A model generated the notes under the pieces. The model did no database searches, had not been told where the DNA came from, and saw only the letters and a program-made list of their open reading frames with translations. A DNA stretch of 64,000 nt from Erythrobacter sp. SDW2 (GTDB taxonomy: Bacteria; Pseudomonadota; Alphaproteobacteria; Sphingomonadales; Sphingomonadaceae). Position 1 is the first letter of the stretch. Each line of letters opens with the position of its first letter. The stretch covers positions 558,001 through 622,000 of the forward strand of contig NZ_CP090370.1 in NCBI RefSeq assembly GCF_021431965.1, written 5' to 3'. This document shows positions 44,608 through 53,901 of the stretch, piece by piece. The translations under genes were made by a program, and so were the position numbers.

Positions 44608-45735
44608 ATGCGCATCTGGCTATCACGACCCCACATGGGCGGCACCGAGCAGGGCTATGTCGCGAAGGCGTTCGAAAGCAATTTCATCGCTCCCCTCGGC
44701 CCGTTGCTGACCGAATTCGAGGAACGCTTTGCCGAATACCTCGGTGACGGGGTCCATTGCCTCGGCCTGTCGAGCGGTTCGGCGGCGTTGCACCTGGCCC
44801 TGCACATGCTCGACCTCGAGCAAGGGGACGAGGTCTGGGTCTCGTCGATGACCTTTGCCGGCGGATGCTTCCCGATCCTTTACGAAGGCGCGACCCCGGT
44901 GTTCTTCGACCTTGCCCGCGAAAGCTGGACCGTCTCGCCGGACCTGCTGGAAGAGGCGCTGGCAGATGCAGCCAAGCGCGGCAAGCTGCCCAAGGCGATC
45001 GTCCCGACCGATCTTTACGGCATGGGCTGCGATCTTTCGCGGCTGGAGCCGCTGGCGGCGCAATACGGCGTCAAGTTGATCGTCGATGCGGCGGAAAGCG
45101 CCGGCGCCAGCGTGCATGGGCGCAAATGCGGCAGCGGTGGCGATGCCTCGATCCTCAGTTTCAATGGCAACAAGATCATCACCACCAGCGGCGGCGGCAT
45201 GCTCGTCTCGCGCGATCAAGCACTGATCGACCGGGCCCGGTTCCTTTCGACCCAGGCGCGCGATCCGGCCCCGCACTACGAACACAGCGTCTATGGGTTC
45301 AATTACCGTCTGAGCAATGTCTGCGCCGGGATCGGCCTCGGCCAGTTCGAAGTGCTCGACCGGCGCGTCGAACAACGCCGTGCGGTATTTGCCCGCTATG
45401 TCGAGGCCTTGTCGGACCTGCCCGGCGTCAGCTTCATGCCGGAGCCCAACTGGTCGCATGGTTCGCGCTGGCTTTCGGCCATGCGGGTCGATCCGGCGGT
45501 GGGCGTCGTCTCCCGCGAGGACATCCGCCTGGCATTGCTCGAATACCAGATCGAAAGCCGCCCGCTGTGGAAGCCGATGCATATGCAGCCGCTGTTCGAT
45601 GGGACGCGCTATGTCGGCGAAGGCTTCGACGAGCTGCTGTTCGACCAGGGCCTGTGCCTGCCCTCTGGCAGTGACATGACGGCCGAAGAGCAAGGCGAAG
45701 TGATCGAGCGCGTCCGCGCGGTGTTCGGGGGCTGA
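44608..45735 (+). CDS. DegT/DnrJ/EryC1/StrS aminotransferase (PglE/EpsN-like)
   Basis: PLP enzyme that aminates a 4-keto sugar nucleotide. 375 residues. The PLP lysine is K189 in SFNGNKIITTSGGGML, and the cofactor-binding region is SSGSAALHLAL (55-65). Together with the PglF-like dehydratase it would make UDP-4-amino-4,6-dideoxy-GlcNAc, the bacillosamine precursor. Its stop is four bases before the remnant at 45740. Confidence 0.9.
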   Translation: MRIWLSRPHMGGTEQGYVAKAFESNFIAPLGPLLTEFEERFAEYLGDGVHCLGLSSGSAALHLALHMLDLEQGDEVWVSSMTFAGGCFPILYEGATPVFFDLARESWTVSPDLLEEALADAAKRGKLPKAIVPTDLYGMGCDLSRLEPLAAQYGVKLIVDAAESAGASVHGRKCGSGGDASILSFNGNKIITTSGGGMLVSRDQALIDRARFLSTQARDPAPHYEHSVYGFNYRLSNVCAGIGLGQFEVLDRRVEQRRAVFARYVEALSDLPGVSFMPEPNWSHGSRWLSAMRVDPAVGVVSREDIRLALLEYQIESRPLWKPMHMQPLFDGTRYVGEGFDELLFDQGLCLPSGSDMTAEEQGEVIERVRAVFGG

Positions 45736-45739
45736 ACCG

Positions 45740-46198
45740 GTGCTGATCGAACAAAGACCGGCGCGTTGGTGGAACCTGCTCAACAGCGCGATCCCGTGGG
45801 ATTTCTATCCGCTGGTTAAGACTCATCGCAAGAGCGGCGGCACCTGGCTGGCGCGGATGCTGGCCGAGCCTCGCTACGAAACAATGATGGCCGATACCGG
45901 TGCAGACTCGTTCCGCATCCGGCTGGGGATGGGCGGCAACAGGAACATGGAAGAGTGCCGTGCACTAGCAGAGCGGTACAGTTTCGAGCGCCAGGCCGAT
46001 CGTCGCCCCGGCCTAGCCGACAACAGCAGCTTCCTGCGCAAAGGCGTGGGCCCATGGGCCTGTGAACCAGGGCGTGGTGCCTGCATGAGCGTGAAGTCTG
46101 TTCCCGATGGCAATCCACCAGCAATCGCCAGGCAGCGACTTGCCAGTTCACATAATGGTGCCAAGTTCAACTTGATGCGCCTCGCTGCAGTTGCCTGA
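45740..46198 (+). pseudogene. sulfotransferase-like remnant, possibly fused to other debris
   Basis: A 152-residue open frame starting with GTG four bases after the aminotransferase stop, so once probably a real gene. Residues 1-45 contain YPLVKTHRKSGGTWLARMLAE, a typical 5'-PSB loop of a sulfotransferase. After that the similarity stops: RLGMGGNRNMEECRALAERY vaguely recalls the UDP-sugar side of a GT4 glycosyltransferase, and the last ~70 residues look random. A deletion that joined two gene fragments is the simplest reading. A true small protein cannot be ruled out. Confidence 0.45.
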
Positions 46199-46215
46199 CT
46201 GCAGGGGAGATCGGC

Positions 46216-47664
46216 ATGGCAAGTGTACATCATCCCTCTCACCGCGACTGGATCCGCGATCCGCGCAGCTTGCCGCGCAGCGGTGACTGGATGGCGTTCT
46301 ATACGACGATTACAGTCGTCTCGGCCATCGTTACGGGTTTTTCCTGCTATGCCTTGCCCGAACTCACCAACTTCTACATTGCCAACTTCCTGACCCAGCT
46401 CGGCCTGCTCTGGCTGTGCCTCTCGGTCAAGGAGCAACGGCCGGTTTCCCTGGCCAATACGCTGTTCGCGCTATGGTTCATCTATAATCTGGTCCGGGGT
46501 GCGCAGCTGACGCTGGCCGATCACACCGGGGATGTGCGCCTTTATCTGTTCACGTTGAGCGATGACGAGATCACCCGCGGGGCAGTTATGGTTACCGCTT
46601 TCGTTTTTGCCATGGCGCTGGGAAGCCACCTTCATTTCGGGGGCATCAGGAAGGCTCCCACCCGACTCTTCGAGGGCATTCGATTTGCTGAAGCACAGGT
46701 CATCCCCTTGGCGGCTTTTGCCATGGTCCTGAGCGTGGCAGCCATCTTCCTCAGTACGTCGCAAGACGCATTGTCGGCGAAACGGGTGTACGAAACTGCC
46801 AGCGGGGTGACCACCCGCTTCGGACCGCTCACCTTCCTCCTGCACTCCGTGTTGTTCTACATCATGGGTCTGAGTTATTATCTCTTCTATTCGAAGGCGA
46901 GGGCGCGATACATCCTTATCTGCGGTGTCGCTATCACGGTCGCGGCATTGGTCATCAGCCTGCGAACCTATCTCATCTTTTTCATCTTGCCCTATGCAAT
47001 GGCAGCAGCGAAACGTCTGACAATTCGTGACTTTGCGCTGATCGTCGCTGCCACTCCCTTTGTCGCCTTCTTCGTTGGCTATGTCACCTTCGAGCGCAAC
47101 ACGATCGGTTCCAAGGTGGAGATCGAACCGATCGAGTATGTTTCGGTCGCACTCGACGGGATCACGCTGAATGCGAACTATGGCGGCTATCTCTCCACGA
47201 CGATGTCGAGCGTGGCGATCGAAAACAAAGCCCCGACCCTGTACGGAAGGACGCTGTTTGTGGATCCCGTCATGCAGTTCGTGCCGCGAACATTCTGGCC
47301 GGACAAGCCAGAAGAGCTGGGAGGCGAGCTACGCCCGTATCTCCAGGACGAAGCGCTGTTGCAGCGCAATATCGTCGGGGGTGTGCCACCCGGCATCGTC
47401 GCAGAAGCATGGCTGAACGCCCGAACGATCGGCATCATCCTGCTCGGACTGATCGTCGGCTTGATGACAAAGACACTGGCACTGGCGCAGAATCGAAGCC
47501 TGGACGCAAAACTCAACGCGATCCTGTCGTTGATCGCCGTTGTGGCGGTGTTTTTCTGGTTCGGTGGCCACTTTGCGCGCTTCTTGATGACGATGGTGCA
47601 GTTCTTCGCCTTGGCGATACCTGTGGGCTTCCTGCAAAGATATCTCTCTGGCTTCGTGCGATGA
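46216..47664 (+). CDS. Wzy-like oligosaccharide repeat-unit polymerase
   Basis: 482 residues with about 11-12 membrane helices and a large periplasmic loop (about 290-390) that contains RTFWPDKPEELGG and GGVPPGIVAEAWLN, typical of Wzy/EpsG-type polymerases. Base use is less GC-rich than in the flanking genes, common for polymerase genes in variable loci. It overlaps the acetyltransferase start (ATGA). Confidence 0.75.
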   Translation: MASVHHPSHRDWIRDPRSLPRSGDWMAFYTTITVVSAIVTGFSCYALPELTNFYIANFLTQLGLLWLCLSVKEQRPVSLANTLFALWFIYNLVRGAQLTLADHTGDVRLYLFTLSDDEITRGAVMVTAFVFAMALGSHLHFGGIRKAPTRLFEGIRFAEAQVIPLAAFAMVLSVAAIFLSTSQDALSAKRVYETASGVTTRFGPLTFLLHSVLFYIMGLSYYLFYSKARARYILICGVAITVAALVISLRTYLIFFILPYAMAAAKRLTIRDFALIVAATPFVAFFVGYVTFERNTIGSKVEIEPIEYVSVALDGITLNANYGGYLSTTMSSVAIENKAPTLYGRTLFVDPVMQFVPRTFWPDKPEELGGELRPYLQDEALLQRNIVGGVPPGIVAEAWLNARTIGIILLGLIVGLMTKTLALAQNRSLDAKLNAILSLIAVVAVFFWFGGHFARFLMTMVQFFALAIPVGFLQRYLSGFVR

Positions 47665-48248
47665 GCGTGTTCCTGTTTCAACTCCTCTTTCTCGTTGCCT
47701 CGGCAGCTGGCTGGGGCGCCGGGTTCTTCTCGGTTTTCGCCTCGCCAGACCATCGCTTCGCGGTCGAAAGACGAATCAGGGGTGCCATACTGCGCCTTTG
47801 GTTCAAGTCACCCGGCCTCAGTATCGGCAGGGTTCGGTTCGAGGATCCCCGCCGCATTGTCTTGGGCGCTGGGGTGAAGCTCTATTGCCATTCCGCCCTT
47901 GTTGCCGGGTCGAAGGGTCACATAGCAATAGGCGCAGGTTGTCATATCGGATACAATTGCGTTCTCGCTGGGACCGGCGGCATCTCGATCGGAGAGCGGT
48001 GCAATATCTCCTCGAACATTTGCATCTATTCGGTCACCGATGAACCATTCGGCAGGGATGGCGGCCCGCGCAGTGCGCCGGTGGTAATCGGCGACGACGT
48101 GCTGATCGGGGCGGGGGCGGTCATTCTGCCGGGTGTAACGATTGGCGCCGGTGCGGCGGTCGCTGCGGGCGCTGTTGTTAGCAGGGATGTGGCACCGGGA
48201 ACAATCGTCGGCGGCGTTCCTGCCCATCCTCTGAGCACCCGGTCCTAG
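47661..48248 (+). CDS. hexapeptide-repeat acyltransferase
   Basis: 195 residues of the left-handed beta-helix acetyltransferase type. A hydrophobic N-terminal helix (about 1-25) is followed by hexapeptide turns (IAIGAGCHIGYNCVLAG, VVIGDDVLIGAGAVILPGVTIGAG). It likely O- or N-acetylates a sugar of the repeat unit. It lacks the Rossmann domain of PglD, so whether it acetylates the bacillosamine amine is open. Its stop shares CTAG with the convergent flippase gene. Confidence 0.82.
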   Translation: MSVFLFQLLFLVASAAGWGAGFFSVFASPDHRFAVERRIRGAILRLWFKSPGLSIGRVRFEDPRRIVLGAGVKLYCHSALVAGSKGHIAIGAGCHIGYNCVLAGTGGISIGERCNISSNICIYSVTDEPFGRDGGPRSAPVVIGDDVLIGAGAVILPGVTIGAGAAVAAGAVVSRDVAPGTIVGGVPAHPLSTRS

Positions 48249-49783
48249 GCCCCGGAGGTTCTCGTGCCGCGCAAGTAGAGCGCGACATCAGCCAGCGCAA
48301 TCAAACCGACGATGCTGCCGCTGATGATCACGGCGGCAAGCGGATGGAGCGCGGCCAGTCGGTCGTGAAGGGTCAACGAGACCGCCGCCGAGAGGGCCGG
48401 AGCGGGCATGCCCCTCAGGATAGGTGCGAGCAGTGTCCTGACCGGAACGCCCGTTTCCTTGGCATAAACTTGCGGCACGATCAGCAAATGGCCGATCGCG
48501 AGCAGTCCGCTGAACAGGAACGCCAGTCCCAGAGGCGTGACAAGACCAAGTTGGCCCAATACAAGCAAGGCTGCAGCGTTAGCCGCCGCCAAAGTGGCGG
48601 TATAGCGCACGTAAAGCCGGTTCTTGCCTGTTCCGTCGAGCGCACCGGCCCAGCCATCCGACAGGGCGATCGCGGCGATGCCGAACAGCATCACCAGCAC
48701 CAGCGACCGGGTCAGTTCCAGCACCGAAGCATCGGGTACGCGCCCGCCCACCCACAATTGCAGCAACTCGTCGAGCCAGACCGACAACATCACGATGGCG
48801 CTGCCCGAAATGATTGTCTGCAGGTAATTGCTCAGCGCCAGGATCCGGTCGAAACCGCCGCCCCTGTCGGCCTCGCGCGCGCCGAAGCGGAACTTTGCCG
48901 CAACCGCATCGAGTCCCATGACGATCCCCGCCGTCAACTGGCGAACCATGCCGATCAACTGAACCGTCAGGCCAAAGGCGATGGTCGCTGCCGCGCCGAA
49001 ATGGGCGTTGATGAAGAAGGTGTCGAACCTGAGGTAGAGATTGAACGAGAACACCAGCGCCAGCGCCCACAGGATCGAACGGGTCAATGCCTTGCGCTTG
49101 TCGAGGGCTCCCCAGCTCCAGCCCGGGCGAAGCAGTTCGGGCGCCTCGCGAACGATCCGCCATGCAGCGAACAGGTAGAGCGACGAGGTGAGCGCGGCGC
49201 TGGCCAGGCCGAACAGAATCAGGGCGCTCCCACCTTCGAAACCCGGGGCCAGCAGCACGAGCGGCAGCAGCACCGCGATGAAATCGGCCACCCGCTCCAG
49301 CGTCATCAGCGTGTTCATGCGGCCGAATCGCTGCATTACCATCAGCATCGTCAGCAGGGGCGAGATCAAGACAGTCGCCGCAAGGATCACGGCACGGGCA
49401 CCCACGAACACCCTTGCCGCCCCGATGTTCTCCGCTGCGATGTCGAGCCGGGGCAGTGCCAGCGCCAGCATCGCCATCAGCGCCAGCCCGACGAGGCAGG
49501 CGACCGCCGAAAGCGCCATGGCCTGACGGAAGACGCCACGGAATGCCTCGTGTCCTCCGGCCTCATCCCGTCCAGCCCATGCTTCTGACAGGTGCGAGGT
49601 AAGGGCAATCCGCAAGAGCTCGCGCAGCATGATGCCGACACCCGCCCCCACCGTGACGATGGTGAAGATGTTGAAGATATCGCTGCCGTAGTTGAGTAGC
49701 TGCCGTACCAGCAGCAGGCCGATGACGAAGCCTGCCATCAGCCGCAGGTAATTTCCGGCAATCCTGGTGACTTCCGACCGCAT
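48245..49783 (-). CDS. Wzx-type flippase (MATE/MOP superfamily)
   Basis: 512 residues, about 12-14 membrane helices with charged residues (for example R10 region and RFDTFF in helix 7) usual for oligosaccharide flippases. Moves undecaprenyl-linked repeat units across the inner membrane. It belongs to a minus-strand set reading from the epimerase (57131) to here. Five bases separate it from the preceding GT gene. Confidence 0.83.
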   Translation of the reverse strand: MRSEVTRIAGNYLRLMAGFVIGLLLVRQLLNYGSDIFNIFTIVTVGAGVGIMLRELLRIALTSHLSEAWAGRDEAGGHEAFRGVFRQAMALSAVACLVGLALMAMLALALPRLDIAAENIGAARVFVGARAVILAATVLISPLLTMLMVMQRFGRMNTLMTLERVADFIAVLLPLVLLAPGFEGGSALILFGLASAALTSSLYLFAAWRIVREAPELLRPGWSWGALDKRKALTRSILWALALVFSFNLYLRFDTFFINAHFGAAATIAFGLTVQLIGMVRQLTAGIVMGLDAVAAKFRFGAREADRGGGFDRILALSNYLQTIISGSAIVMLSVWLDELLQLWVGGRVPDASVLELTRSLVLVMLFGIAAIALSDGWAGALDGTGKNRLYVRYTATLAAANAAALLVLGQLGLVTPLGLAFLFSGLLAIGHLLIVPQVYAKETGVPVRTLLAPILRGMPAPALSAAVSLTLHDRLAALHPLAAVIISGSIVGLIALADVALYLRGTRTSGA

Positions 49784-49788
49784 CGGTA

Positions 49789-50895
49789 TCAGCCTGCAGC
49801 GTGCGCGAGTTCATCGCACAGCGCGACGATGGCATCGGCGCAGCTCTCGGATTCGAACCGTTCCACCCACGCCAGCCCCTGGACCTGCCGGGCCTTGCGG
49901 AAAACGGGATCGAGTAGGCGCTCGACATGATCGGCAGCGGCAGCGACATCGCCCGGCGGCACCAACAGCCCGGCAGCGCCGACGCTTTCGCGGATCGAGG
50001 ACACGTCGGTCGCGATGGCGGGACAGCCTACCGCCATGCTTTCCAGCGCGACCATGAAGAAGCTTTCGAGCTCGCTGAAAGAGACCAGCGCCAATGAGTT
50101 GGCCAATTCGGCAAACAGGCGCGGGCGGTCGACATAGCCGACAAAGTCGATGCTCTCCTGCCCCAGCGCATAATCCTTGCGCGCAGCGACATGTTCGTTG
50201 GCATCGAGCGCTTCGGGGGTGATGCCAATCAGCTTGAGACCGACCGGATTGTCCGGATGCCGCTCTGCCAGCAGGCGGTGCAGGTCGAACAGGTATTCGT
50301 TGTGCTTGTGCAGGGCCGGGCTGGTGACTGCCGCGATGGTGCGTGCGGGCATAGCGGGAATCGCCGCCTCGCGCGGCAATTCGACACCGATGTAGCGGAC
50401 ATGCGGGTTGCGGATCGCGCTGCCATGGGCCTGCCGTGCCAGATCGCGAATGTGCTCGCTTTCGAAGATGTTGACTGCGCTTCGCGTCAGCGCCGCCCTG
50501 GCATAGCGCGACTGGATCAGCGCCCGCGTGAAACCTACTGCGCCCCGGCGCTCGGCGAAAGGCAGGAAGGGGATGACGTTGATGTGATACGTCGCTTGCG
50601 GCAGGCTCGTCGGGATCCAGTAGTTGAACCCGAAGGCGGTGTCGCAGCGCTTCTCGGCCATCAGCCCGTCCCACTGCGCGTGGCGCACCTTGAGCGCGCC
50701 GAAAGCGCTGGCGGCGGCGGGGATATAGGTGAAGCGGACCTCGTCGCCAAGTGCCGCACCGCGCTCGCCCATGTCGGGTGTACCGGTGAAGATCTCGACG
50801 CCGTGCCCGGCGCGGGCAAAGGCGCGGGCAAGCCGCAGCATCACCGTCTGGCCGCCACCCTTGCGGATGTTGAGCCCGTCGAAGGCGATCCTCAT
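49789..50895 (-). CDS. glycosyltransferase family 4
   Basis: 368-residue GT-B protein. N-domain starts MRIAFDGLNIRKGGGQTVMLRLARAF; the nucleotide-sugar region is FSELESFFMVALESMAVGCPAIATD, with the E-x7-E type pair. It overlaps the WbuB-like gene by four bases (ATGA). Sugar and linkage unknown. Confidence 0.85.
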   Translation of the reverse strand: MRIAFDGLNIRKGGGQTVMLRLARAFARAGHGVEIFTGTPDMGERGAALGDEVRFTYIPAAASAFGALKVRHAQWDGLMAEKRCDTAFGFNYWIPTSLPQATYHINVIPFLPFAERRGAVGFTRALIQSRYARAALTRSAVNIFESEHIRDLARQAHGSAIRNPHVRYIGVELPREAAIPAMPARTIAAVTSPALHKHNEYLFDLHRLLAERHPDNPVGLKLIGITPEALDANEHVAARKDYALGQESIDFVGYVDRPRLFAELANSLALVSFSELESFFMVALESMAVGCPAIATDVSSIRESVGAAGLLVPPGDVAAAADHVERLLDPVFRKARQVQGLAWVERFESESCADAIVALCDELAHAAG

Positions 50896-52118
50896 GGCCG
50901 CGCTCCTTCAAGCCCGCCGATCATGGCGCTCCAGCGGTCCAGCACCGCGGGACGGTCTAGCTTGGTGGCGAACCATTCCGATGCCTTGCCGCGCATGGCG
51001 GGAAGATGTGCCCGCTCATCGCCGATTCGGCAAATCGCGGCGGCAATCGCTGCCGGATCGCGCGGTGCGACCCAGCCGAGACCGTTGTCGGCCACCATCC
51101 GGGCGAGCTGGCTCTCCGGCTCGACCACGCACAGCAGCGGCAGGCCGAGGCCGAGATAGGTCAGCGTCTTGGACGGGAAGGCCAGCCGGTAGAGGCCGGG
51201 CTCGAGGCTGACGATGCCGACATCGGCTGCGGCAATCTCGGCCCGGGCGGCCTCGAACGGGCGGTGGGGTTCGAACACCACCGCGCGCAGACCCGCCGCT
51301 TGCGCCTTGAGGCCCGCCAGCGCCTTGCCTTCGCCCATGAAGACCAGCTCGATATCCTGCCGCTGTGCCTCGACCAGCTTCATCGCTTCGACCAGCAGGT
51401 CGAGCCCCTGGAACTGGCCGAGGTTGCCGGCGAAGATCAGTCGCACCTTTTCGCGCACCGGAGGCGGGGGCAGGGCTGCCTTCGCGTCTTCGCCCGCGAA
51501 GTTCTCCAGCATGAAATTGTTGATCACCTCCAGTTCGCCGCGCGGGCTGGCGAGCCCACGCACGGTCGCCGCCATATCGTCCGACAGTGCCACCAGCACA
51601 TCGGCATGGGCGCGGTTGCGGCGCTCAATGCCGGACAGCATGCGGTCGAGCAGGCCGCCTTCCTTCCAGATCCCGCTGTGCCCGCCCAGCTCGGGGTACA
51701 GGTCCTGGCAGTGGTAGAGGAATTTGGCGCCGAACAACGCTGCGATCCACCGCCCGATCATCCCTTGCGCAACGGGCGGGATCGTGGCGGTCCAGACAAG
51801 GTCATAGCGCTCGCCCTTGAGCCGCCGCCACAGCGCCTTGAGCAGCAGGCGGATCGGGAATGCCAGCTTGTCGAGAACCCGCACGGGTCCGATACGCCGG
51901 AAACCGGGCAGCACGCCGAACCGCTCCACCCTGATACCGTCCACCATCTCGCGGCGCCGCATGCGGAGGGCAAGATCACTCTGCTTGTAGCTCGGCTCCT
52001 GCGTCCAGATCGTCACCTCGTGGCCTTCGGTCGCCAGCCGCCGTGCGATGCTACGCAGCATCGAGGCGTAAGGCGGACTGTCGGGCCAGAAATGGCGGTA
52101 GAGGATGAGGATCTTCAC
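50892..52118 (-). CDS. glycosyltransferase family 4, WbuB-like
   Basis: 408 residues. MKILILYRHFWPDSPPYASMLRSIA and HCQDLYPELGG match the WbuB branch, in which E. coli WbuB transfers L-FucNAc. Because fnlABC lie next to it, addition of FucNAc is the best guess (inference). It overlaps the next GT gene by four bases and starts five bases after the sugar transferase gene. Confidence 0.83.
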   Translation of the reverse strand: MKILILYRHFWPDSPPYASMLRSIARRLATEGHEVTIWTQEPSYKQSDLALRMRRREMVDGIRVERFGVLPGFRRIGPVRVLDKLAFPIRLLLKALWRRLKGERYDLVWTATIPPVAQGMIGRWIAALFGAKFLYHCQDLYPELGGHSGIWKEGGLLDRMLSGIERRNRAHADVLVALSDDMAATVRGLASPRGELEVINNFMLENFAGEDAKAALPPPPVREKVRLIFAGNLGQFQGLDLLVEAMKLVEAQRQDIELVFMGEGKALAGLKAQAAGLRAVVFEPHRPFEAARAEIAAADVGIVSLEPGLYRLAFPSKTLTYLGLGLPLLCVVEPESQLARMVADNGLGWVAPRDPAAIAAAICRIGDERAHLPAMRGKASEWFATKLDRPAVLDRWSAMIGGLEGARP

Positions 52119-52122
52119 CGGC

Positions 52123-52716
52123 CTAGCGCCTCGCCACTGTCTGCCAGATCATCGCGATGTCACGGGCAAGGCTGTAATGGTGGAGATAATCGCGATTGAT
52201 CGCGACCTTGTCGGGCCAGATGACCTCGCGGTTGTAGGCCTCTGGATCGTCAGCCTCGGAGAGAAGCTGTTCCTCGTTGCGGTATTTGAGCGTGGCGGGG
52301 CCAGTGATGCCCGGGCGCAGCTCCAGTACTTCACGGTCTGCGCCTTCAAGCGTATCGGCAAAGCCCGCGACATCGGGGCGGGGGCCGACGAAGCTCATCT
52401 CGCCCTTCACCACGTTCCACAGCTGCGGCAGTTCGTCGATCTTCCAGCGGCGCAGCCTGGCGCCGAGCGGGGTGATGCGGGCATCTCCGACTGTCGTCAC
52501 AGATGTTCCTTCGACCGCGCGCATGGTGCGGATCTTGTAGACAGTGAAGGGTCGGCCATGGCGCCCGATCCGCTGTTGGCGGAAGATGCCGCTGGCCCCG
52601 GTGTCGCGCCGTGCCAGCATGGCCGCAATGGCGATCACCGGCGCGCTGACGACCAGCCCCGGCGCTGCCAGCGCGAGGTCGAAGGCCCGCTTGGTAAACC
52701 GTTGCGCCGGGCTCAT
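52123..52716 (-). CDS. initiating sugar-phosphate transferase (PglC-like)
   Basis: 197-residue monotopic phosphoglycosyl transferase. One re-entrant membrane helix (about 12-35) and the conserved core KIRTMR, DELPQLWNVVKGEMSFVGPRPD, and LRPGITGPATLKYRNEE. The short form, like PglC of Campylobacter, moves a UDP-bacillosamine-type sugar phosphate to undecaprenyl phosphate. The ATG at 52716 is used; the upstream open frame runs into fnlC. Confidence 0.88.
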   Translation of the reverse strand: MSPAQRFTKRAFDLALAAPGLVVSAPVIAIAAMLARRDTGASGIFRQQRIGRHGRPFTVYKIRTMRAVEGTSVTTVGDARITPLGARLRRWKIDELPQLWNVVKGEMSFVGPRPDVAGFADTLEGADREVLELRPGITGPATLKYRNEEQLLSEADDPEAYNREVIWPDKVAINRDYLHHYSLARDIAMIWQTVARR

Positions 52717-52727
52717 CGCCGCGAACC

Positions 52728-53879
52728 TCAGATGTAGTCGTGCATGCGGATGCCGTCCCAGCCGTTGGACAGCCGGGCGGTGCCGAGGATCAGCTTGACC
52801 ACGCGTTCGGAGGTATTGGTAATCGCGTAGTCCTCCGGGATCGGGCAATGTTCGCCCGCCGCCTCCCGTGCGGCGTGGATCTTGGTCACCAGCTCGACCG
52901 CTTCGCCGATGGTGCCCGCATCGAGCCCGGTGACGACGATATTGCCGGTGTCCATCGCCTCGGGGCGCTCGATTGCGTCGCGCGGGGTGATGGCGGGAAA
53001 ATCGAGGATCGAGCTTTCCTCGGCAATTGTGCCGCTGTCGCTGATGGCGCAGAAGGCGTTCATCTGCAGGTGGTTGTAATCGTGGAAGCCGAACGGCTTG
53101 AGGTCGCGCACGCGGCTGTCGAACTTCACGTCCATCGCGTCGAGCCGCTTGCGGGTGCGTGGGTGGGTCGAGACGATCACCGGCACGTCATAGCGCGCGG
53201 CGAGGCCGTTCAATGCCTCGACCAGCTGCGCCAGCCGCGGCTTGCTGTCGACATTCTCCTCGCGGTGGAGCGAGACGATGAAATACTTAGCCTTCTCCAG
53301 CCCCAGCTGGCCCAGGATAGCCGAGGCTTCGATCTGCGAACGGTAGGTCTCCAGCACTTCGCGCATGGGCGAGCCGGTCAGATAGACCCGGCGGTGCTGC
53401 ATGCCTTCGCTCAGCAGATGGCGGCGGGCGTGCTCGGTATAGACCAGGTTGAAGTCGCTGATGTGGTCGACCAGCCGGCGGTTGGTCTCCTCCGGCACAT
53501 TACGGTCGAAGCTGCGGTTGCCGGCCTCCATGTGATAGACCGGGATCTTCATCCGCCGGGCCATGATCGCGGCGATGGCGCTGTTGGTATCGCCCAGCAC
53601 CAGCAGCGCATCCGGCCGGTGTTCCTTCAGTTCCTTCTCGGTCTCGATCAGGATGCCGCCCAGCACCGCGCCAAGGCTGGAGGTGTCGACGCCGAGAAAA
53701 TTGTCCGGCTTGCGCACGCCGAGGTCGCTGAAGAACACCTCGTTGAGCTCGTAGTCCCAGTTCTGCCCGGTGTGGACGATGCGGTGCTCGGTATGCTCGT
53801 CGAGCCGCGCCATGACCCGGCTGAGGCGGATGATTTCGGGGCGGGTGCCGAGGACGGTGGTGACTTTGAGTTTCGTCAT
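52728..53879 (-). CDS. fnlC: UDP-L-FucNAc 2-epimerase (FnlC/WbjD/CapG)
   Basis: Last step to UDP-N-acetyl-L-fucosamine. 383 residues of the non-hydrolysing 2-epimerase family: TTVLGTRPEIIRLSRVM, LVLGDTNSAIAA, YHMEAGNRSFDRNVPEETNRR, SLHREENVD. The GNRSFDRNVPEE form is that of the FnlC branch, different from wecB at 33335. It forms a set with fnlB and fnlA upstream. Confidence 0.88.
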   Translation of the reverse strand: MTKLKVTTVLGTRPEIIRLSRVMARLDEHTEHRIVHTGQNWDYELNEVFFSDLGVRKPDNFLGVDTSSLGAVLGGILIETEKELKEHRPDALLVLGDTNSAIAAIMARRMKIPVYHMEAGNRSFDRNVPEETNRRLVDHISDFNLVYTEHARRHLLSEGMQHRRVYLTGSPMREVLETYRSQIEASAILGQLGLEKAKYFIVSLHREENVDSKPRLAQLVEALNGLAARYDVPVIVSTHPRTRKRLDAMDVKFDSRVRDLKPFGFHDYNHLQMNAFCAISDSGTIAEESSILDFPAITPRDAIERPEAMDTGNIVVTGLDAGTIGEAVELVTKIHAAREAAGEHCPIPEDYAITNTSERVVKLILGTARLSNGWDGIRMHDYI

Positions 53880-53901
53880 GGAAGCTTGCTCCTAGGCGTC
53901 C

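Noticed and set aside
45816-46151. Transposase remnant on the minus strand
   Set aside because: The reverse frame has no transposase motif and no terminal inverted repeats were found.
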